Assembly (NCBI GenBank): GCA_965267405.1
Contig: OZ253954.1
Location: 3,038,001-3,102,000 of the forward strand
Length of the DNA stretch: 64,000 nucleotides
Source: JAPPOI01 sp028818055
Lineage (GTDB): Bacteria > Pseudomonadota > Alphaproteobacteria > Rhodobacterales > Rhodobacteraceae
Direction of reading: 5' to 3'
Shown: positions 51,844 to 60,673 of the stretch, piece after piece
Numbering within the stretch: position 1 is the stretch's first letter
How the letters are laid out: each line of letters begins with the position of its first letter
Translations under genes and position numbers: made by a program
The notes under the pieces: model-generated
Database searches by the model: none
Seen by the model: only the letters and a program-made list of their open reading frames with translations
Told to the model about the DNA's origin: nothing

Positions 51844-52940
51844 CCGTCCTCCAAATGCAGCAATAGGCCCAAAGGCAAAAGAACGGCAGCGATCGGAGGT
51901 GCCCAACTGGCCATAACGATGGGAATTTGGCCGTTCTCACCAAGGATACCAGCAAAGTTTCGAATGAAATACAGCGAGAAACCAAGTCCAAGCGCCAACA
52001 TGACCATCAAGCCAGTTCGACCAAATCGCGTGTGTCTCATAGTAAACCCGGCGCCAATCAGGACCATCGAAACAAGCAGAATTGGTAGAGCTAGCTCCAT
52101 GTGGAAATACGTTCGGTGTTTTCGCGCTGAGAATCCGGCAGCCTCCAGTTGGGAAATGAATCGCGGCAATTCCCAAATGGGAATTGCTGAAGGCGTTCCA
52201 AAACTGTCGATGATTTGATCTCGCGTCAAATTTGACGCCAGACTCATCCGGTCGGCTTCAAAAGCCACTTCTTCAGGAACGCCCTCGGTTTCAGAAAAAC
52301 GCCATTCCTTGGCTTGGTCAATGCGCCACGCGCCCAGCGTCAAAGTCGCGCGATCAGCTTCGATCCGGTAGACAGCACGGCCCTCAGGGTCGAAGCCGTA
52401 AAAAGTTACTCCGGTCAATTCTGTACCATCGAGATTTGAGCCTTCCGCGCGAATGACGGTTTGTCCGCGAGCGTCCCCCTGACGAAGCCAAAGGCCTTCA
52501 CTGGTAACCGAGACCACTGATGTGCCGGCACCAGTCAATCGACCGGCAAGATTTTCGTATTGCCGGGATGTTGCCGCGACGATGGGATTAACCGCCGCAA
52601 CGGCGATCACGCCAATGAACGTTGTGAGGATAACCGGCGCGGCAAGGCTTTTCAGGGCAGACCGACCAGAAGCGCGTGCGACGACAAGTTCGGACGAACG
52701 CGCTAATCCCAAAAATAGCGCAAGAGTCGCCAGTATCATGACAAGCGGCAAAATCCCGTAAAGCGTTTCGGGTACGTTCAGCAAGGTCAGAGTAATTAGC
52801 TGGCTGAACGAAGCGTCCGTACCACCGAACTTGCGGATCTGTTCGATCAGGTCCAGCAGGCAAAGGATCGCAAAAAATATTAGAAGAACGCCCAAGAAAG
52901 CACGAAGGAAACGCCGGGCAAAGTAAAGATGCAACGTCAT
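51840..52940 (-). CDS. lptG: LPS export ABC permease LptG
   Basis: A 366-residue inner-membrane LptF/LptG-family permease that extracts LPS from the inner membrane with LptB and passes it to LptC. N-terminal TM (FARRFLRAFLGVLLIFFAIL), a large periplasmic beta-jellyroll domain in the middle, and C-terminal TMs. The start at 52940 is in an ATGA overlap with lptF; the longer in-frame reading of about 73 codons falls in lptF and is not credible. Confidence 0.94.
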   Translation of the reverse strand: MTLHLYFARRFLRAFLGVLLIFFAILCLLDLIEQIRKFGGTDASFSQLITLTLLNVPETLYGILPLVMILATLALFLGLARSSELVVARASGRSALKSLAAPVILTTFIGVIAVAAVNPIVAATSRQYENLAGRLTGAGTSVVSVTSEGLWLRQGDARGQTVIRAEGSNLDGTELTGVTFYGFDPEGRAVYRIEADRATLTLGAWRIDQAKEWRFSETEGVPEEVAFEADRMSLASNLTRDQIIDSFGTPSAIPIWELPRFISQLEAAGFSARKHRTYFHMELALPILLVSMVLIGAGFTMRHTRFGRTGLMVMLALGLGFSLYFIRNFAGILGENGQIPIVMASWAPPIAAVLLPLGLLLHLEDG

Positions 52941-54082
52941 GCGCCCACCTCGCTGTCGATTTCCGCATGAGGTTTTCTTTTGAACAGTGCCGGGCGGCTC
53001 GCGAGAATGAGCAGAGCGACAGTGAGAACCGCACCCGCCAATGAGCCGATGTAGGCGAGCGGCCACAATGTCGCGTCCGATTGAACAGCGTCCTGTCCCA
53101 GCCTTGTCAGCATTTGAACTACGATCAAAAGCCCAATCGCACCGACGATCTGGCGCCAAATGCCGAAGCGCGAAAATCCTCCCAGCAACAGCGTTGCGAA
53201 GCCGATCATCGGGGCGATCAAGCTATTCAATGCGTTGCCAAAGCGTTCATGTGCTTCTGACACTAGTGTCGCCTGTGACGCCCCTGTTAGTGCCTGCGTG
53301 GCTGGTGATGCTCGCAATAGTGCCGGCGTGCTCAGTTCCTGTGGTAAAATTCGACCAACGTCGGATAACTCCACCAAACCGGTCAGATCGAATGCAAAAT
53401 CGTCGAAGCGCGTTAATGACAGTCTCCGATCGGACTGATCCAAGAGCTGTGCCATTCCATCGAACATGATCAAGGTTGGCGCGGTTTCTCCGCGGATCAG
53501 CAGCGCTTCCCGCGCCGTGTAGGTGACACGTTCATCCGGGTTTCGGGCGTCGGAAAGGAAAATGTTCTGAAGCTCGCCTCGCGATGTAATCTCCCGGATG
53601 TAGAACGTCACGTTCTCCGCAGGATGCAGGAACTGGCCTTCGCTTAACAGCCGCGCGGTCATGTTTTGTGCAATCTCGTCCGAGCGTACGGCAAGTTGAC
53701 GCAACGACGCTGGCACCAGAATATGAGCGAGAATGGAGGCCAGAATGGCAACGATGATTGCAAACATGAAGACCGGTCTCGCCAGTCGCCAAGGTGAATA
53801 GCCCGTCGCCTGAACCACGACGAGTTCGCTTTCAGATGTGAGCCTGTTGATGACATACACGGTTCCCGCGAACGCGGCGATTGGTAGAACCACCCGGATC
53901 ACGTTTGGAAGTGAAAGCACTGAAAACTCTAGAAAAACGGTGGCGGATTGTCCGTTTGCGATCAACTGGTCGAACAGGACAACCGCTCGATTGACCCAAT
54001 AGACCAGCACCAGCACTAAGGCGAAAAAGCCAAAGAGCGTAAGGAGCTGTGTCAGCAGATATTTATCGAATCGCCCGACCAT
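52937..54082 (-). CDS. lptF: LPS export ABC permease LptF
   Basis: A 381-residue partner of LptG. The N-terminus MVGRFDKYLLTQLLTLFGFF is typical of LptF, with TM segments at about 10-30, 55-80, 100-120 and four near the C-terminus, and a periplasmic domain in between. It is the first gene of the operon lptF-lptG-lptD-surA-pdxA-rsmA on the minus strand. Confidence 0.94.
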   Translation of the reverse strand: MVGRFDKYLLTQLLTLFGFFALVLVLVYWVNRAVVLFDQLIANGQSATVFLEFSVLSLPNVIRVVLPIAAFAGTVYVINRLTSESELVVVQATGYSPWRLARPVFMFAIIVAILASILAHILVPASLRQLAVRSDEIAQNMTARLLSEGQFLHPAENVTFYIREITSRGELQNIFLSDARNPDERVTYTAREALLIRGETAPTLIMFDGMAQLLDQSDRRLSLTRFDDFAFDLTGLVELSDVGRILPQELSTPALLRASPATQALTGASQATLVSEAHERFGNALNSLIAPMIGFATLLLGGFSRFGIWRQIVGAIGLLIVVQMLTRLGQDAVQSDATLWPLAYIGSLAGAVLTVALLILASRPALFKRKPHAEIDSEVGA

Positions 54083-54218
54083 GTGTTCCGTTTCAGGATT
54101 TTTGCAAACGACCCTAGACGATCCATGTCCAGTGTGGAACCGTTGCGACCGCGAGAAATAAGCAAATTAGCGCCACAGCCAGATGCGAGGCGGGGCGGCA
54201 CAAATCAGGAGCGAGCAC

Positions 54219-55697
54219 GTGACAGATACCCCCGAACTTGAACTAACAATTGAGGATCTGGATTCGATTGCTGGGTTCGAAGGAGAGGTTGCCATTTTCG
54301 TCTCTGTCGAAGGTGGTTTGGATCGAGCCGGGCGTCGGGTCAATCGCCTGACCAAAGGCGCGATCGAACGCGCCGTTGCTTCATCGAAATTTCAAAAAGC
54401 AAAAGCGGGCGATGTTCTCAAGCTGTCGTATCCCACAGGAATGGCAGCTGACGCGGTTTCTATCGTTAAGCTGGACAAGCGGGTAGATGCAGAGCTTGCC
54501 CGGACCGCTGGGGCATCTGTCAGCAAGGCATTGGGCGGACGGCCCTTGCTCGCCTTGTGTGGAAGCAGAAGAGACCCGAATGAAATCGCACTGGGTTTGC
54601 TTTTGGGTGCATATAACTTCTCCGCGCACAAAACCGGTGACGGGGATGACGGTGGGGTTGGACAAATTACGGTTGCCCATTCCAAGCCAGAAGAAAATCA
54701 GGACAAAGTCGAAAGCTCGAAAGCGGTGGCCGAAGGAGTGTACTTCACCCGCGATTTAGTGAACGAGCCTTCGAATGTTCTGACCACGGTTAACTTTGCA
54801 GACCGCCTTAAGGCGCTATCGAAGGTTGGCCTTAAAGTCAGTGTTCTGGAGGAAGATCAACTCGAGAAACTCGGCATGCGGGCGTTGTTGGGCGTCGGGC
54901 AGGGCAGTCGAAGCCCCTCGAAAGTCGTTGTTATGGAGTGGAATGGCGGTGGCGACGAACCTCCGTTGGCCCTTGTAGGAAAAGGCGTTGTCTTCGACAC
55001 AGGCGGTATCTCATTAAAACCCGCTGGCGGTATGGAAGACATGACGATGGATATGGGCGGCGCTGGCGTTGTCTCTGGGGTCATGAAGACGCTGGCCCAT
55101 CGCAAGGCCCCCGCCAACGTCATAGGGCTCGTGGGGCTTGTAGAAAACATGCCTGATGGTGCTGCGCAGCGTCCGGGCGACGTCGTGCGCACAATGAAGG
55201 GTGACACTGTTGAAGTGATCAACACCGATGCCGAAGGGCGGCTGGTTCTGTGCGACGTCATGTGGCACGCCCAGGAAAAGTACAAACCGGCGGCGATGAT
55301 TGACCTGGCAACGTTAACTGGTGCTGTGGTTATTGCCTTGGGGCACCACAACGCAGGCGTATTTTCAAACGACGATGCTTTGGCAAATGCCTTTTTGCGC
55401 GCGGCGGGTTCTGAAGGAGAAGGCGCGTGGCGTATGCCGTTGGGCGACGATTATGCCAAGCAACTGAAAAGCCGAGTGGCTGACCTGAAAAATGTCGGTG
55501 GGCGCCCGGGTGGTTCCGTGACGGCGGCGGAGTTTCTGCACCGGTTCGTCCAAGATGAAACACCGTGGATACATCTTGATATTGCGGGCGTTACGCTGCG
55601 ATCCTCAGCCACTTCATATGCACCAAAGGGCGCAAGCGGCTGGGGCGTGATGTCGCTTAACCGTTTGATTGCCGACAAGTTCGAGGTAGGTGAATAG
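54219..55697 (+). CDS. pepA: Leucyl aminopeptidase (M17)
   Basis: A 492-residue cytosol aminopeptidase. Catalytic region: VGKGVVFDTGGISLKPAG with the metal-binding Asp, MGGAGVVSG and NTDAEGRLVLCD (the M17 signature), where metal ligands Asp and Glu lie. It removes N-terminal residues in the cytoplasm. The GTG at 54219 follows GGAGCGAGC; the longer in-frame reading from 54183 is possible but adds no domain. Divergent from lptF and coupled to holC. Confidence 0.93.
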   Translation: MTDTPELELTIEDLDSIAGFEGEVAIFVSVEGGLDRAGRRVNRLTKGAIERAVASSKFQKAKAGDVLKLSYPTGMAADAVSIVKLDKRVDAELARTAGASVSKALGGRPLLALCGSRRDPNEIALGLLLGAYNFSAHKTGDGDDGGVGQITVAHSKPEENQDKVESSKAVAEGVYFTRDLVNEPSNVLTTVNFADRLKALSKVGLKVSVLEEDQLEKLGMRALLGVGQGSRSPSKVVVMEWNGGGDEPPLALVGKGVVFDTGGISLKPAGGMEDMTMDMGGAGVVSGVMKTLAHRKAPANVIGLVGLVENMPDGAAQRPGDVVRTMKGDTVEVINTDAEGRLVLCDVMWHAQEKYKPAAMIDLATLTGAVVIALGHHNAGVFSNDDALANAFLRAAGSEGEGAWRMPLGDDYAKQLKSRVADLKNVGGRPGGSVTAAEFLHRFVQDETPWIHLDIAGVTLRSSATSYAPKGASGWGVMSLNRLIADKFEVGE

Positions 55698-55702
55698 CGG
55701 CG

Positions 55703-56164
55703 ATGGGTGCTGTGTACTTTTATCATCTGACAGAACGTCCACTGGAAGCGACATTGCCGACATTGCTCGGCAAGTCATTGGCTGCCGGTTGGCGTGTTGC
55801 CGTCTTGGGGCCAACGGAGGAACGGATCAAACAACTCGATTCTGCCCTTTGGCAGGGTGAGGGATTTCTCCCTCATGGTTTGGCCGGTGGGCCACATGAT
55901 AACGCACAACCCATTCTTTTGACGACTGCGGACCTGCCTGATGGCGTCAACTGCCTGATGGCCATCGATGGTGCCGAATTTGATCTTGGGCTTTCCAAAT
56001 CGCTTGAGCGTACCTGTGTGTTGTTCGATGGCGGGAACGACGCTGTTTTGGAAAAGGCCCGCGCCGTCTGGAAAGATGTCAGTGCGGCGGGCATCGAGGC
56101 GCAATATTGGGCCGAAGACGGCGGCAAATGGGTCAAAAAAGCGGAGAACGCGCCGGAAAGCTAA
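55703..56164 (+). CDS. holC: DNA polymerase III chi subunit
   Basis: A 153-residue HolC-like protein. The start VYFYHLTERPLEATLPTLL and PHGLAGGPHDNAQPILLT match the family. Chi links the clamp loader to SSB during replication. The gene starts five bases after pepA, an arrangement shared widely among Proteobacteria. Confidence 0.93.
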   Translation: MGAVYFYHLTERPLEATLPTLLGKSLAAGWRVAVLGPTEERIKQLDSALWQGEGFLPHGLAGGPHDNAQPILLTTADLPDGVNCLMAIDGAEFDLGLSKSLERTCVLFDGGNDAVLEKARAVWKDVSAAGIEAQYWAEDGGKWVKKAENAPES

Positions 56165-56167
56165 GTG

Positions 56168-56749
56168 TCAGCGTTCCAAGATCAACTGATCACCCGCAAT
56201 CTCAATGCGCTCGAACTGATCTAGAAAGCTCATACCCAGTAGCGACATCGACATTTCCGCTTCATTGACGGATACCGGCACGCTTCCGAAGTCGAGGGCG
56301 CCAATCCGTACATCATCAACAGAGGTATACGCTGTGCGCACGGTTCCGTTCGCCGTTCGCGCAGTGCCCGCAAAGATGATTTTATCGACGTCAATGCCTA
56401 CGCGCCTTGCATCTTGGGGCGACAGAACGAATTCGCTTGCTCCGGTATCGACGAGAACGTTGATTGGCGTTCCATTGATTTGAAGGGTCATTTCGAAGTG
56501 CCCGTCTCGTCGGCGCGGAACTTCGATACGCTGTGTGTCTTCAAACACCGCTTGCCGGTTCAAAATATCGCTCTCGACGTCTTGCCACAGCCCATAGGCA
56601 GCGACGATCCCCACGAAAATGAGGAACCACGCGACGCCCTGCCGCGCAGTCTTGCCAAGGCTCTGACGATTTTCGGCGACAAACCAACCGGCAATCCCGA
56701 GCCCCAGAACCAAGAGATAGATGAAGCGATCCAGCTCAATGTTTTCCAT
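56168..56749 (-). CDS. Retropepsin-like aspartic protease (TIGR02281-type)
   Basis: A 193-residue membrane-anchored protein. The first part has two hydrophobic segments (about 8-24 and 37-53). The C-terminal domain (about 80-190) holds the aspartic-protease motif LVDTGASEFVLS, like the D-T/S-G of retropepsins, and MSLLGMSFLDQFERIEI near the end. Clan AA dimers are formed by two subunits. The role is unknown. An in-frame start 17 codons upstream is possible. Stop lies three bases from the holC stop on the other strand. Confidence 0.85.
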   Translation of the reverse strand: MENIELDRFIYLLVLGLGIAGWFVAENRQSLGKTARQGVAWFLIFVGIVAAYGLWQDVESDILNRQAVFEDTQRIEVPRRRDGHFEMTLQINGTPINVLVDTGASEFVLSPQDARRVGIDVDKIIFAGTARTANGTVRTAYTSVDDVRIGALDFGSVPVSVNEAEMSMSLLGMSFLDQFERIEIAGDQLILER

Positions 56750-56826
56750 AGCTCTTACATAAGAAGCGAATGTGTCAGGTAAAAGGCCGGCGCAATTCAA
56801 GCTGGGGTGGGTGCTAAATTCTCCAA

Positions 56827-56853
56827 CACCCGGTGCGGTAATCGCACCGGGTG
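56827..56853. other. Perfect 11-bp inverted repeat hairpin upstream of a short ORF
   Basis: CACCCGGTGCG and CGCACCGGGTG form a perfect 11-bp stem with a 5-nt loop (GTAAT). No T-run follows on either strand. It may be an operator dyad or an RNA hairpin in the leader of the short ORF that begins 33 bases later, or the 5' leader of the opposite-strand protease gene. Confidence 0.5.
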
Positions 56854-56886
56854 CAGGAACAATCCCTTCCTTACGGAGAAAGCAAG

Positions 56887-57018
56887 ATGTATTTCAGGAG
56901 CTTAGCAATCAAAGATGAAGTGAAAATGCACTTCGGATGGCCTTACTCAGGATCAATCAAAAATCGTTCGGGCAATACCACCCAAGCACTCTTACGCTTT
57001 GCAATGGCGACACTTTGA
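56887..57018 (+). CDS. Possible short ORF of 43 residues
   Basis: An ORF of 43 codons starting MYFRSLAIKDE and ending RFAMATL, with CGGAGAAAGCAAG, a plausible ribosome binding site, in front. It occupies the only sizeable gap between the retropepsin-like gene and the ABC-F gene, which point away from and toward it respectively. Codon use is more AT-rich than in neighbouring genes and no family is recognised. Low confidence; could be noise. Confidence 0.25.
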   Translation: MYFRSLAIKDEVKMHFGWPYSGSIKNRSGNTTQALLRFAMATL

Positions 57019-57085
57019 ACACACAAATTGATTGAAATTTGACCGAAACAGGAAATTTGAATGAACTGAAGGTCAGGTGCGTTTT

Positions 57086-58933
57086 TCAAGTGTTTAGGGC
57101 GACCTCGAGTCGCTCCATCGCCTTCATCCAAAGGGCCTCTGCCCGTTCCAAGCCATCTTCGACTTCCGCAAATTTCATCTGCAATTGCTCGGTCTCTGTC
57201 ATTCGATCCGGCTCATACATTGAAGGATCTGCCAATTTCGCCGCCATTGTTTCGCGAATGGAGGTCAGCTTGTCGACACGAGCTTCAGCGGTCGATGCAG
57301 CTTGTCTCAGTTCAGCAATCTCCGCCCGGCTGGGCTTTTTTGGTTTTGGTTTTGAAGGACGCGCCTTTTCTGGTGCAACGTCCAGCAAAAGGCGACGATA
57401 GGCTTCGAGGTCGTCCTCATATGGTGCTACTCGACCGTCATTCACCAACCACAATCGATCGGCGACCAACGACAACAGGTGCATGTCGTGGCTGACCAAA
57501 ACGACGGCACCGGAGTAGGCGGTCAATGCCTCGACAAGCCCTTCGCGGCTTTCCATGTCGAGATGGTTGGTTGGTTCGTCGAGGATCAGAAGGTGTGGCG
57601 CATCAAGCGTGGCCAAAAGCAGAGACAGCCGCGCCTTTTGTCCGCCGGAAAGCTTGGCGGCAGTCGTGTCTGCTTGCTCGGCTCCGATGCCAAAACCAGC
57701 CAGTCGCGAGCGAAGCTTCGACGGTGCGTCATCGGGTCGCTCGCGCCTGATGTGCTCCAATGGCGTTTCATCTGCGTTCAATTCGTCCAGTTGATGCTGG
57801 GCGAAATACCCAACCCTGAGCTTGCGGGCAGTCGTCATTTTTCCCGACAACGTGGGAAGCTTTCCAGAAATCAACTTGGACAGCGTTGACTTGCCTTCGC
57901 CGTTCTTGCCCAGAAGCGCGATCCGGTCGTCCTGATCAATTCGAAGGTTAAGCTGCTTCAATACGGGCTTGTCGTCGTAGCCAACCGAGGCTCCATCCAA
58001 AGCCACGATCGGCGGAGAAAGCGTTTCCGGTTCAGGGAACGAGAATTTTTTAAGTGCAGCTTCTTGCGGTGTCGTGATCGGCGTCATTCTTGCGATCATC
58101 TTTAATCTGGATTGGGCCTGCACAGCCTTCGAAGCCTTGTAACGAAAGCGGTCAACAAAACTTTGCAAGTGCGCGCGACGCGCTTCCTGTTTCTTTGCTT
58201 CGGCTTCGGCTACCGCCAATCGTGCGGCGCGAGTCTCAGCGAAAGTGTCATAGGTGCCCTGATAAAGCTTTAGTGCACGGTCTTCCAAGTGAAGGATCGA
58301 TGTCACGGCCCGGTTCAGCAAGCCGCGATCGTGGCTGATGGTAATCACCGTATGCGGATACTTCGCAAGATAGTTTTCAAGCCAAACGGCACCTTCGAGG
58401 TCGAGATAGTTGGTAGGTTCATCGAGAAGCAAGAGATCAGGTGCCGAAAACAATACGCCTGCAAGCGCAACACGCATGCGCCACCCACCCGAGAAGGCTG
58501 AACATGGCATTGCCTGTTCGGCCTCTGAAAATCCGAGACCCTTCAAAATTGTTGCGGCTCTCGCTTCCGCCGACCAAGCGTCAATATCTGCTAGTCGCGA
58601 CTGTATCTCGGCGATGCGGTTGGGATCCGTGGCGATTTCTGCTTCCGCCAAAAGAGCATCGCGCTCTGCATCAGCCTTCAAGACAGTATCGAGTAGTGAA
58701 ATTTCCGTGCCAGGAACCTCTTGCGCAACTCCGCCAAGACGGGCGCCTTTTGGGCGCCTGATCTCACCGCCTTCCAGTGGAAGTTCGCCCCGGATCAGCC
58801 GAAAGAGCGTGGTCTTTCCCGTTCCGTTACGCCCGACGAAACCGACCTTGTGACCGGTTGGAATTACTGCGGAAGCCCGTTCAAACAGCGGACGTCCTTC
58901 GATTGAGAATGATATGTCTTCGATCCGAAGCAT
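57086..58933 (-). CDS. ABC-F family ATPase (Uup/YheS type)
   Basis: A 615-residue protein with two ABC domains and no membrane segments. Domain 1 (about 1-235) has FVGRNGTGKTTL, SGGWRMRVALA and LLLLDEPTNYLDLEG. Domain 2 (about 310-520) has LLGKNGEGKSTL, LSGGQKARLSLLLATLD and LLILDEPTNHLDMES. The linker (about 235-305) is rich in Arg, Lys and Ala, and the C-terminal part is a Glu/Arg coiled coil. ABC-F proteins act on the ribosome rather than in transport. Confidence 0.93.
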   Translation of the reverse strand: MLRIEDISFSIEGRPLFERASAVIPTGHKVGFVGRNGTGKTTLFRLIRGELPLEGGEIRRPKGARLGGVAQEVPGTEISLLDTVLKADAERDALLAEAEIATDPNRIAEIQSRLADIDAWSAEARAATILKGLGFSEAEQAMPCSAFSGGWRMRVALAGVLFSAPDLLLLDEPTNYLDLEGAVWLENYLAKYPHTVITISHDRGLLNRAVTSILHLEDRALKLYQGTYDTFAETRAARLAVAEAEAKKQEARRAHLQSFVDRFRYKASKAVQAQSRLKMIARMTPITTPQEAALKKFSFPEPETLSPPIVALDGASVGYDDKPVLKQLNLRIDQDDRIALLGKNGEGKSTLSKLISGKLPTLSGKMTTARKLRVGYFAQHQLDELNADETPLEHIRRERPDDAPSKLRSRLAGFGIGAEQADTTAAKLSGGQKARLSLLLATLDAPHLLILDEPTNHLDMESREGLVEALTAYSGAVVLVSHDMHLLSLVADRLWLVNDGRVAPYEDDLEAYRRLLLDVAPEKARPSKPKPKKPSRAEIAELRQAASTAEARVDKLTSIRETMAAKLADPSMYEPDRMTETEQLQMKFAEVEDGLERAEALWMKAMERLEVALNT

Positions 58934-59142
58934 GACGCTGCGCCTATCAGTTTGCGGGTAAGGGGTGAAGCGTATTCAAGACATTTGGAAATGAGTGTCT
59001 GACTGACGCTGGCCACATCGCATCTTGTCGATGCGACAATCATTGCGACACTTTTCATTGCGTGCAGCCCATGCTAGGCGGGCCGCGATTTAGGGCAGGG
59101 CGCATGGGGCGCTTTGCTGGTCGCGATAACAGAGGCACAGTC

Positions 59143-59565
59143 ATGTCAACCGAACGCACACTTTCCATCATCAAGCCAGACGCCACCAAGCGGAACCTGA
59201 CTGGCAAGATCAACGCCAAATTCGAGGATGCAGGTCTTCGCATCGTCGCACAAAAGCGCATTCATTTGTCAAAGGCCCAGGCCGGCAAGTTCTACGAAGT
59301 GCACGCAGAGCGTCCATTCTATGACGAGCTTTGCGAATTCATGGCCTCGGCTCCTGTTGTTGTGCAGGTTCTGGAAGGTGAAGGCGCGATCGCCAAGAAC
59401 CGTGAAGTCATGGGTGCGACCAACCCCGCTGACGCTGACCCAGGTACAATCCGTGCCGAATTCGCCGAGTCTGTTGGCGAAAACTCTGTACACGGCTCTG
59501 ATGCCCCAGAAACTGCGGCGGTCGAGATTGCGTACTTCTTCTCAGGCTTGGAATTGGTTGGCTAA
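59143..59565 (+). CDS. ndk: Nucleoside diphosphate kinase
   Basis: A 140-residue enzyme that transfers the gamma phosphate of ATP to NDPs. The start ERTLSIIKPDATKRN and the catalytic His at about 117 in GENSVHGSDAPETAA are complete, with NREVMGATNPADADPGTIR before it. The ATG at 59143 follows AGAGG and gives the standard length; the longer in-frame reading is not credible. Confidence 0.97.
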   Translation: MSTERTLSIIKPDATKRNLTGKINAKFEDAGLRIVAQKRIHLSKAQAGKFYEVHAERPFYDELCEFMASAPVVVQVLEGEGAIAKNREVMGATNPADADPGTIRAEFAESVGENSVHGSDAPETAAVEIAYFFSGLELVG

Positions 59566-59577
59566 GCCAATTGAATT

Positions 59578-59607
59578 GACCGTGGCGCAACGACATGCGC
59601 CGCGGTC
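59578..59607 (+). terminator. Hairpin after ndk
   Basis: GACCGTGGCGC and GCGCCGCGGTC form an 11-bp stem with one G-U wobble and an 8-nt loop, 12 bases past the stop. T-rich sequence follows about 12 bases later, so it may work as a bidirectional 3' end between ndk and the convergent TfoX-C gene. Confidence 0.45.
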
Positions 59608-59618
59608 CCCTAATCACG

Positions 59619-59972
59619 TTAGTTTTTCTTGGTGTTGATAACGCCGATTGCGTTCAGCGCAGATGCAAGGTCGGACGGTAAACCGTCTTTGTCGATAGCC
59701 GGATCACGTCGTCTTGCTTTGACTGCATCAAATCTTTTGCGAAGATCGGCCTTTTCCTTGCCTCGGCAATCGTTCCAGGGCCGTCCCTGAAGACCCATCA
59801 CCATCGCGTAATATCCAATGAAATGAGGTTTGCTGCCTGCACTAATTAGCCGGAAGTACGCTTCGTCCGGATCAAGCGCGCGAAGATCGTCGGCCGATGT
59901 AATCCCCGCACGCGCAAACGCCACATCCGAGGCTGGTCCTAGATTTCGTATCGACGATACCGGGTCAGTCAT
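59619..59972 (-). CDS. TfoX C-terminal domain protein
   Basis: A 117-residue protein that consists essentially of a TfoX_C domain (RNLGPASDVAFARAGITSAD, then GYYAMVMGLQGRPWN). In Vibrio and Haemophilus, TfoX/Sxy regulates competence, but the stand-alone C-terminal domain is widespread and its role here is unknown. An in-frame GTG two codons upstream is possible. Confidence 0.85.
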   Translation of the reverse strand: MTDPVSSIRNLGPASDVAFARAGITSADDLRALDPDEAYFRLISAGSKPHFIGYYAMVMGLQGRPWNDCRGKEKADLRKRFDAVKARRRDPAIDKDGLPSDLASALNAIGVINTKKN

Positions 59973-60010
59973 AGACACGGTTTACGACGACAGTGTTACA
60001 GCGAAAAGGC

Positions 60011-60151
60011 TTAGATCAGCGCCCAATCGCGGAAAGTGTATTCGGTTTCTTCCGAAGATTTTTCAGTCTTTGAGACTGACTGCCGCTTTTCTTCTTTGTC
60101 CTCGGATTTGGCGACATCCGGCTTAGCCTTCGATGTTTCCTCTCCAAACAT
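60011..60151 (-). CDS. Small 46-residue charged protein
   Basis: A 46-residue ORF starting MFGEETSKAKPDV and ending EETEYTFRDWALI. It is rich in Lys, Glu and Ser, with a hydrophobic or aromatic C-terminus (TFRDWALI). A good AAGGAG lies seven bases before the ATG, supporting translation. The longer in-frame reading upstream has no domain and lower composition fit. No family recognised. Isolated between the TfoX-C gene and tRNA-Asn. Confidence 0.6.
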   Translation of the reverse strand: MFGEETSKAKPDVAKSEDKEEKRQSVSKTEKSSEETEYTFRDWALI

Positions 60152-60523
60152 ACTCGTACTCCTTAAAAAGCGCGAAGCAATTGCCCCAGTTACATGAATA
60201 CGCATGGGCAAGGCGAAAGCGGGCCGCGCCCTGGGCATGTGCTTGCTGATTTTGGGGTGTTTCCGTGCCGAGTTTGCATCGGCATTGTCACAATGAGGCA
60301 GGGCGGCCAGCGGCGGTCGCGATAGACGTTTGAAGACTTTGATCGAAACCGGAACCACCGGTATTCCCCCAAACAACCCCTTACTCACGTCACAAGCCTA
60401 AGCCGGAAAGCGCGAATTTTCCTAAGAGATTTGTCTCTTTAACGCTAACGGCGAAACAATCTGCGTTTCGACAATTTCACTGTGTCGAGGCTGGCGCCAA
60501 TCTAAACGTATATTTGGAAATTT
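60152..60523. other. Intergenic region before tRNA-Asn; no gene
   Basis: About 370 bases. The first two thirds can be read in frame as an extension of the 46-residue ORF, but nothing supports it. Near 60430 is a small AAGAGA-TTTG-TCTCTT hairpin, and near 60450 a GCGAAAC/GTTTCGAC-type inverted repeat. Neither is assigned a role. Confidence 0.5.
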
Positions 60524-60598
60524 TGGCTCCGGCGGTAGGGATCGAACCTACGACCAATTGATTAACAGTCAACTGCTCTACCGCTGAGCTACGCCGGA
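60524..60598 (-). tRNA. tRNA-Asn (GTT anticodon)
   Basis: A full cloverleaf on the minus strand: the 7-bp acceptor TCCGGCG pairs with CGCCGGA, the D-arm is GCTCAGCGGTAGAGC, the anticodon loop is CTGTTAA with GTT, and the T-arm is GTAGGTTCGATCCCTAC. The discriminator is G, and CCA is encoded in the genome. No intron. Confidence 0.97.
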
Positions 60599-60673
60599 AC
60601 ACCGGGCGCGATATAGCAACGACTTTCCGGCGCGTCCAGAGGATTTTCGCCACATTCTTTGTCGCTGTGCAGA

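Noticed and set aside
52941..53159. N-terminal extension of LptG into lptF
   Set aside because: Covers the end of lptF in another frame; the ATGA overlap at 52940 gives the normal LptG start.
60152..60388. Upstream in-frame extension of the 46-residue ORF
   Set aside because: No domain, atypical composition, and a good ribosome binding site supports the inner ATG.
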